Positions 5,165 through 9,407 of a stretch of DNA of 9,407 bases are shown here, piece after piece. Numbering within the stretch: the stretch's first letter is position 1; every line of letters begins with the position of its first letter. Both the position numbers and the translations under genes were made by a program. The stretch spans positions 1-9,407 of the forward strand of contig JALOBO010000044.1 in assembly GCA_023228225.1 (NCBI GenBank), written 5' to 3'. Source of the DNA: Clostridia bacterium (GTDB taxonomy: Bacteria; Bacillota; Clostridia; Christensenellales; UBA1242). The notes under the pieces were generated by a model. That model searched no databases, was not told the DNA's origin, and saw only the letters and a list, made by a program, of their open reading frames with translations.

Positions 5165-5581
5165 ATGAATAAGTTAATACAAAAAAGTAAATTGATAATG
5201 ATTCTTGCCATGGTTTTATTTGGTTTGGTGCTTTCGAGTTGCAATGAAGTCAGATACACACCAGAAGAAATCGTGCTGAAAATTACGAGCGGCAAAATCG
5301 AAGTCGAGAGCATTACCAATAATTCAGCGTTGGGCAATACATCGTTTAATGACCAATGGCATTGGAAAGTGTCGCCGGTAGATTCTTATAGTGTAGATAA
5401 TAAAGATGTGTATTTGTTAATTAGTATTGGTATAGTAGAATACAATGATTACTTAAACACAACCAGCACGCTCGCGTGGAAACTTGCCTTCAACTATCAA
5501 TTATCCAAGCTCGAATATAACTCTACCAAATACAAGATAAGTGATATTGCGTTCGGTCATATCATCGATGTCAAAAAGTAA
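5165..5581 (+). CDS. Phage-encoded lipoprotein, moron candidate (138 aa)
   Basis: This is a predicted lipoprotein. The N-terminus has a basic start (NKLIQKSK), a hydrophobic core (LIMILAMVLFGLVL) and a lipobox LSSC whose cysteine (residue 26 from this start) would be lipidated and retained at the outer face of the membrane. The mature part, about 113 residues, is rich in Asn, Ser and Tyr and looks beta-rich; it resembles no domain I recognise. The start at 5165 has GAGAG upstream at weak spacing; ATG 5153 would add four residues and has no ribosome binding site. The gene sits alone between the replication and packaging modules and ends at a strong terminator, the layout of a moron. Superinfection exclusion or a change to the host surface is possible. 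Confidence 0.75.
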   Translation: MNKLIQKSKLIMILAMVLFGLVLSSCNEVRYTPEEIVLKITSGKIEVESITNNSALGNTSFNDQWHWKVSPVDSYSVDNKDVYLLISIGIVEYNDYLNTTSTLAWKLAFNYQLSKLEYNSTKYKISDIAFGHIIDVKK

Positions 5582-5593
5582 TTAAAAATCAAG

Positions 5594-5622
5594 GCATCTA
5601 AACTTACATAGATGCTTTTTTT
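5594..5622 (+). terminator. Rho-independent terminator after the lipoprotein gene
   Basis: GCATCTA (5594-5600) pairs perfectly with TAGATGC (5609-5615) around an 8-base loop and is followed at once by seven T residues (5616-5622). It begins 13 bases after the lipoprotein stop and separates the early module from the terminase genes. Confidence 0.85.
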
Positions 5623-5651
5623 ATGTCTTTTTGTCTTAATATAGCACTACG

Positions 5652-5686
5652 CGGCGCATTAAGAATATGCCGTCTTTGGTTTTTTT
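5652..5686 (+). terminator. Weak second hairpin with T-run
   Basis: CGGC (5652-5655) pairs with GCCG (5669-5672), with partial pairing inside, and seven T residues follow at 5680-5686 after a seven-base gap. The gap and the short stem make it a weak terminator at best. The GC-rich start stands out in an AT-rich intergenic region. Confidence 0.25.
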
Positions 5687-5705
5687 ATATGGAATATAAC
5701 CAAAG
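5674..5705. repeat. Inverted repeat before the late promoter
   Basis: CTTTGGTT (5674-5681) and AACCAAAG (5698-5705) are perfect 8-bp inverted repeats with a 16-base AT-rich centre. It could be a protein-binding site or a transcript hairpin. It lies about 40 bases upstream of the -35 of the late promoter. Confidence 0.4.
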
Positions 5706-5713
5706 TAAGTTAG

Positions 5714-5770
5714 TTAGTATTTAATTAGTAATTTATTATATTAGTGTTTACAAAGCAGTTTTTAGTATTT
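5714..5770 (+). repeat. Imperfect TTAGTATTT direct repeats at the late promoter
   Basis: Four related words occur on the same strand: TTAGTATTT (5714-5722), TTAGTAATTT (5725-5734), TTAGTGTTT (5741-5749) and TTAGTATTT (5762-5770); an extra TTAGT lies at 5710-5714. They flank and overlap the -35 element. Low sequence complexity makes chance possible, but the position suits binding of a late-gene activator. Confidence 0.4.
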
Positions 5771-5775
5771 ATTAT
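5747..5775 (+). promoter_or_regulatory. Late promoter before terS
   Basis: TTTACA (5747-5752) and TATTAT (5770-5775) each match the sigma-70/sigma-A consensus at five of six positions and are spaced by the ideal 17 bp. The start of transcription would fall near 5782, some 16 bases before the terS ATG. The promoter lies downstream of the terminator, so packaging genes are probably transcribed separately from the early module. Confidence 0.6.
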
Positions 5776-5797
5776 AACGGTAGAAAGTAAAGACATT

Positions 5798-6238
5798 ATG
5801 GGAAGAATCAAAGGAAGCAAAAATGGCGTGGTCGGCCATGGCATCAACAAAAAGGAATTTGAAAGTCTTTGCGGCTTACTTTGCACCATGGAGGAAATAG
5901 CGAGTTTTTTCAATACAACTTATGCAACGCTTTTAAGGTGGTGCAAAGACAATTACGAAGGTCAAACCTTTGAGGAAATTTGGAAACAATACTCGACAGT
6001 TGGGAAAGTATCATTGAGAAGGGCGCAATTCAAATTGGCGCAAATCAATTCCAACATGGCAATCTTCCTGGGTAAAAACTATTTAGGTCAGACCGTCGAG
6101 GAAGATAGAGCGAACAACACCGTCCAACTAATCAATGTTCAAGTAATCGATGCGACCAAGCAGCAAGATAGGGTTAGTCAAATCGAAAATCAGATTACCA
6201 ACCAATTAGTCAATATCGATCCCAAAGATAGCAATTAG
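5798..6238 (+). CDS. terS: Terminase small subunit
   Basis: The small terminase binds the packaging site on phage DNA and delivers it to the large subunit. This one is 146 residues. It opens with the usual MGRIKGSKNG basic arm. A helix-turn-helix follows (about residues 29-50, CTMEEIASFFNTTYATLLRW). The family signature SLRRAQFKLAQINSNMAIFL leads into GKNYLGQ (92-98). The acidic/glutamine-rich C-terminus probably forms the oligomer or contacts TerL. I chose the ATG at 5798: an in-frame GTG at 5744 would lie upstream of the promoter's -35 box and adds 18 residues foreign to the family. GAAAG (about 5784-5788) is a modest ribosome binding site. It is first in the late operon. Confidence 0.85.
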   Translation: MGRIKGSKNGVVGHGINKKEFESLCGLLCTMEEIASFFNTTYATLLRWCKDNYEGQTFEEIWKQYSTVGKVSLRRAQFKLAQINSNMAIFLGKNYLGQTVEEDRANNTVQLINVQVIDATKQQDRVSQIENQITNQLVNIDPKDSN

Positions 6239-6251
6239 AAAGAGCAATTAA

Positions 6252-7682
6252 ATGCAATCATTAAAAGCGGAGATTCAAACGCCAAAAGTTTATCAACCTG
6301 TCTTTGAGAAAAAAAGCGGGTATGTTGTTATCAAGTCTGGTCGAGATGCTGGCAAGACAAAAGTGGCGGCGCAAAAAGCGGTATTAACCCTTATGTCAAC
6401 TCAAAACCGCGATGTCATCGTTTGCCGCGATAGTTATAGCGATTTGGAAACAAGTGATTATGCCGAGATAATTGATATGGCAAGCGAACTTGGTTTGGAG
6501 GCGAGCTTCACTTATGGCAAAGCGCCTTTGCGAATTAGAAAGCGAGATGGAAGCGGTATAGCATATTTTGTGGGAATTGGTGGCGCGGACTTCGACCGCA
6601 CTAAATCACTAAAAACCAAACATCCGGTATCACTGATTGTGCTCGATGAACTTCAACAAACCAAAAATCGCGAAAGTTTAGAACAAGCATTGGCGTCATT
6701 CCGCCGATTGCTCGACCCTGATAATTGGTTAATATTGTTCTTGTTCAACCCACCGGCACAAAAATCGCATTGGATAAATGTCTGGGCATCGCTCAAACAA
6801 GATGACGCCGATTACACGATTATCCATAGCTCTTATCTCGATGTGTTGCCATTCCTCAACGATGTCGATTTGAAAGAAATACTAAAAGACAAATTGTTTA
6901 ACCGCCAGCATTATGAATGGTTTTATATGGGAGAAGCAAGTGGCGGCTATGGTTCAGTGTATCCGATGTTCGATATTCAAAAGCATTTAATCCCAGAGCA
7001 GTTAATAAGTGTTGATAAAAAGTATAAGTTTTTAAAACAAAGAATAGTGGGAATGGTAATTGGTGTAGATAGTGCAGTCACAAACGATAGCACAGTATTA
7101 GTGCCAATCGCTATCTTGGAAAGCGGGCAGACCATGGTGTTGCAGATGTTCTATCACGATCCAATTCAAAGTGGAAGTTATGCATCAGCTCAACTTGTCG
7201 AAAAGTTTGTGTCGGTGTGGTTCTCGCAATTACGGAAGCAACACAATCTCGACGATCCACAAGCAAGAGTTCCTATAATCTTCTCTGTTGATAGTGCTGC
7301 CCCTGAAATGGTAAAAGCGTTGCGATACTTCTTCTCAAACCGAGCCGAAGTCTATGCGTTCAAGAAACCGACGATAATGCAAATGGTCGACATTGTGCAA
7401 AGCGTCATCGCAAAGAATATGTCGTTCATAATTGATTTCAAGGGTTATTACGATTATGCTAAAAATAGATTTATAAACACCAAGTTCGGCGAACACCCAC
7501 TCGCCAAGCAACTCGATATGCTGATATGGAACGAAAAGCAAACGGGTTATGACCCAATAATTCCCAACGATGCCAGCGATGCCTATACTTACGGAATTTG
7601 CTTTTGGTTCAAGAATCCCGAAAACCTCCATTGGTTAGAGGTTGTAAAATATAATCGAAGTGAGTATTATGAACTCGCATAA
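6252..7682 (+). CDS. terL: Terminase large subunit
   Basis: The large terminase is the ATP-driven motor that pumps DNA into the prohead and the nuclease that cuts it; it docks on the portal. At 476 residues it is full length. The ATPase domain has Walker A SGRDAGKT (29-36), Walker B SLIVLDE with Asp132-Glu133, and the coupling segment LFLFNPP (Asn166). The RNase H-like nuclease domain has its acidic residues at Asp273 (VIGVDSA), Asp347 (FSVDSA) and Asp440/Asp443 (NDASDAYTYG). The segment GEASGGYGSVYPMFD (227-241) links the two domains, as in the Terminase_6/PBSX-type family. The ribosome binding site is weak (AAAGAG), and the gene starts 13 bases after terS, so coupling is likely. Confidence 0.92.
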   Translation: MQSLKAEIQTPKVYQPVFEKKSGYVVIKSGRDAGKTKVAAQKAVLTLMSTQNRDVIVCRDSYSDLETSDYAEIIDMASELGLEASFTYGKAPLRIRKRDGSGIAYFVGIGGADFDRTKSLKTKHPVSLIVLDELQQTKNRESLEQALASFRRLLDPDNWLILFLFNPPAQKSHWINVWASLKQDDADYTIIHSSYLDVLPFLNDVDLKEILKDKLFNRQHYEWFYMGEASGGYGSVYPMFDIQKHLIPEQLISVDKKYKFLKQRIVGMVIGVDSAVTNDSTVLVPIAILESGQTMVLQMFYHDPIQSGSYASAQLVEKFVSVWFSQLRKQHNLDDPQARVPIIFSVDSAAPEMVKALRYFFSNRAEVYAFKKPTIMQMVDIVQSVIAKNMSFIIDFKGYYDYAKNRFINTKFGEHPLAKQLDMLIWNEKQTGYDPIIPNDASDAYTYGICFWFKNPENLHWLEVVKYNRSEYYELA

Positions 7683-7714
7683 AACGAAATCCATAAATTG
7701 AAAGGAAACAAAAC

Positions 7715-8074
7715 ATGGAAAACAAAGACAAGAAGATTGAACTGGCCGAAGAAGTAAAGGAAAAAATCAAGAAAGCACTTGAAGAAGCGAACAAGCCACA
7801 AGTAGTTAAATCAATCGGTATGAGAGATAAAGAAACCGATATTAGGCAATTATCTGCAAAGGACTATCGCCAATTACAATATCGTGAGATTAGAGATACC
7901 AATGGATACTTAAAGTTTTTGAACATGTCCGCAAACGATATTGCGATTATCGTGTCTTTAATCGCCGAGAAACTTGGCATTAATGTCGATGAAGAAGTCG
8001 AAAATAAACGCCAGCAACTCATCAGCTTGCAAAATTCGTTAAAAAAAGATAGTAAAGAACCAAAAGACAACTAA
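7715..8074 (+). CDS. Hypothetical protein between TerL and portal (119 aa)
   Basis: I do not recognise a family. The protein is 119 residues, highly charged and predicted mainly helical. Residues 1-30 are a Lys/Glu helix (ENKDKKIELAEEVKEKIKKA), residues 45-85 a more globular part (SAKDYRQLQYREIRDTNGYL, then a hydrophobic helix NDIAIIVSLIAEKLG), and residues 86-119 a second charged helix with a lysine-rich end. AAAGGA (about 7700-7705) supports the ATG. Its position between two packaging genes, in a place where many phages have nothing or an HNH or small accessory gene, suggests a role in packaging or head assembly, but it shows no HNH motif, membrane segment or metal site. Confidence 0.75.
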   Translation: MENKDKKIELAEEVKEKIKKALEEANKPQVVKSIGMRDKETDIRQLSAKDYRQLQYREIRDTNGYLKFLNMSANDIAIIVSLIAEKLGINVDEEVENKRQQLISLQNSLKKDSKEPKDN

Positions 8075-8105
8075 TATATAATTAGAGAAAGCGAGGTGCT
8101 ATGTA

Positions 8106-9407
8106 ATGGGAAATGAAGCCAATTTAAGTGTGATGAACTTTGACGCTTTCCAAAAAGGGGCATCTATTTTAGTTAATAACACTTACTCATATAGCAATAA
8201 CACAATTTTCTATGCCTTCGCCAACCCAACCTTTTTTGATTACTACCATCGTGTAGTTAAAAGAGCGGCTTGGTGGTTAGATGGGTATGTTCCCGATTTC
8301 CACAACGCCGATCAAGGCATCTTCTCAACAAGAATTGCCCAAGCATTGGTTCGTGGCATCTCCTCGCAAATTACCGGAAAGCAAATATCGTTCAAAAATG
8401 GCTCTAACACAAAAGGGATGAATGGCCTTGATTTCATATCGCATAAATGGGCGGCAACAAGCAATTTCACTCAATCAACCAAAGAGGGCATTTCCTATGC
8501 AATCGGCCTTGGCACATCGCTTTTGAAACTCAACTCAACCGCCGGTGGCGAATTGTGGTGTCGTGCTGAAAGGTTAGATTATTTTTATTTTTCCACCGAC
8601 TTTCGTGGCAAACTTCACGATTTAACTTGTTTCATTCGCGGTTATACCGATACCAATAAGGACAAGACGCAATATTTTTTGGTCGAGCATCGCTATTTCT
8701 TGGATACAACCAAAAAGAAAACCTTTGAATTGAAGGGTGCTAAATATACATTCGATGTCGGTTCAAAAATACCCGTGGTCGAATACCAAGTCCATCGTTA
8801 TAGTGGAACAGCGGTTTCGCATCAAAATATGGCGGCGGCACTTTCTGGCGACAAAGGACTAATGTGGGAATCAATACCAAGAAGTATAAGAAACAAGGTT
8901 AACAGCGATTATGGAATGATAATGGTTAATCAACCTCAACGCTTGCCATTTGATGAGCATTTAGGAGCGGTCTTGCTAAAATATGGCGGAACTAACATTT
9001 CACTTTCGCAAACTTGCTTTGGCACTTCCGTTATCGAACAAACATTATCGTATTTGATGAGATATGAACTTTATTATGCCTGGTCGATTCGTGACGCCTA
9101 CAATGGAAAAGGTATTGTCGCAATTCCGAGCACACTATCGCAAAGTGATTTAGTCGGTAGTGGCAGTAGGGCATTAGATGGTATGGAAACTCCGAACTTT
9201 GAATATAAAGGCGATCCGGATAAGAACAAGCCGATAGTGTATCAGCACGAGTTAAGAGTAGACCAATGGCGACAAGGCATAGATGACACCTTGAAACTAA
9301 TTGCTACTACGATTGGTATGTCGCCAAAAGTTATTGCAAGTTATTTAACCGCTGGGGCAATCGAAAAGACCGCAACTGAAATTGATGAGGAAACCGATAG
9401 CACACTG
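8106..9407 (+). CDS. Portal protein, cut at the window end
   Basis: The portal forms the dodecameric ring at one head vertex through which DNA enters and leaves. The 434 codons seen contain no stop and run off the end; related proteins are about 450-520 residues, so little may be missing. Family-type features are the early segment KRAAWWLDGYVPDF (about 52-65), ARYE-like packing helices in the middle (LMRYELYYAWSIRDAYNGKG) and the KTATEIDEETDSTL signature (421-434), which matches the KTATEV segment of A118/SPP1-type portals. GAGGTG (8093-8098) lies seven bases before the ATG at 8106. A minimal ATG-TAA at 8101-8106 overlaps this start (ATGTAATG) and could modulate initiation. It is the last gene visible in the packaging operon. 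Confidence 0.85.
   Translation, partial: MGNEANLSVMNFDAFQKGASILVNNTYSYSNNTIFYAFANPTFFDYYHRVVKRAAWWLDGYVPDFHNADQGIFSTRIAQALVRGISSQITGKQISFKNGSNTKGMNGLDFISHKWAATSNFTQSTKEGISYAIGLGTSLLKLNSTAGGELWCRAERLDYFYFSTDFRGKLHDLTCFIRGYTDTNKDKTQYFLVEHRYFLDTTKKKTFELKGAKYTFDVGSKIPVVEYQVHRYSGTAVSHQNMAAALSGDKGLMWESIPRSIRNKVNSDYGMIMVNQPQRLPFDEHLGAVLLKYGGTNISLSQTCFGTSVIEQTLSYLMRYELYYAWSIRDAYNGKGIVAIPSTLSQSDLVGSGSRALDGMETPNFEYKGDPDKNKPIVYQHELRVDQWRQGIDDTLKLIATTIGMSPKVIASYLTAGAIEKTATEIDEETDSTL

Noticed and set aside
5744..5797. Upstream GTG start for the small terminase
   Set aside because: It has no ribosome binding site, lies before the -35 element of the promoter, and adds a hydrophobic stretch not typical of the family. 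MGRIKGSKNG from ATG 5798 matches the usual start.
7335..7631. Minus-strand ORF of 98 codons within terL
   Set aside because: It lies opposite the conserved nuclease domain and has no ribosome binding site; it is a shadow of terL codon use.
1..9407. tRNA genes, CRISPR arrays, insertion sequences, integrase or attachment sites
   Set aside because: None was seen on either strand: no cloverleaf-like segments, no spaced repeats, no transposase or integrase motifs.

Overview
The window looks like part of the genome of a tailed bacteriophage or prophage (Caudoviricetes, siphovirus-like) that infects a low-GC Gram-positive host. All recognisable genes are on the + strand and tightly packed. Many have strong AAGGAG-type ribosome binding sites. 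The gene order, RecT then an MBL-fold hydrolase then a DnaD-like replication initiator then small genes then terS, terL and portal, is typical of phages of Bacillota. The host cannot be narrowed further from this sequence. The standard code fits: tryptophan is TGG throughout the confident genes and TGA acts as a stop at an ATGA junction.

Positions 1-1750 are an accessory region of small genes. Intact ones are a 56-residue ORF, a 132-residue ORF, a 65-residue ORF and a two-pass membrane protein. Between them lie at least four broken small genes: a frameshifted start of a DLGGYIE-type protein (570-699), an ORF with a stop at codon 4 (957-1148), an ORF split by TGA (1542-1697) and a frameshifted fragment ending in QLSIFDY (1694-1740).

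Positions 1751-5133 are the recombination and replication module. An extended -10 promoter with a 17-bp palindrome precedes recT. The RecT protein has an acidic tail ending DDLPF, like a Bacillus-type SSB tail. An overlapping MBL-fold hydrolase gene follows, probably encoding the partner nuclease. The replication initiator gene carries four 11-bp direct repeats and an AT-rich stretch in its linker, and this is the best candidate for the origin. Two small overlapping genes follow, the second encoding a four-cysteine probable zinc-binding protein.

Positions 5134-5797 hold a lipoprotein gene of moron type, a clear Rho-independent terminator, inverted repeats, and a well-formed promoter with TTAGT-type repeats for the late genes. 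Positions 5798-9407 are the packaging module: small terminase, large terminase, a 119-residue unknown, and a portal protein cut off by the window end.

As inferred: RecT and the MBL nuclease handle recombination, the initiator opens the origin within its own gene, early transcription stops at the terminator after the lipoprotein, and a separate promoter drives DNA packaging and head assembly.
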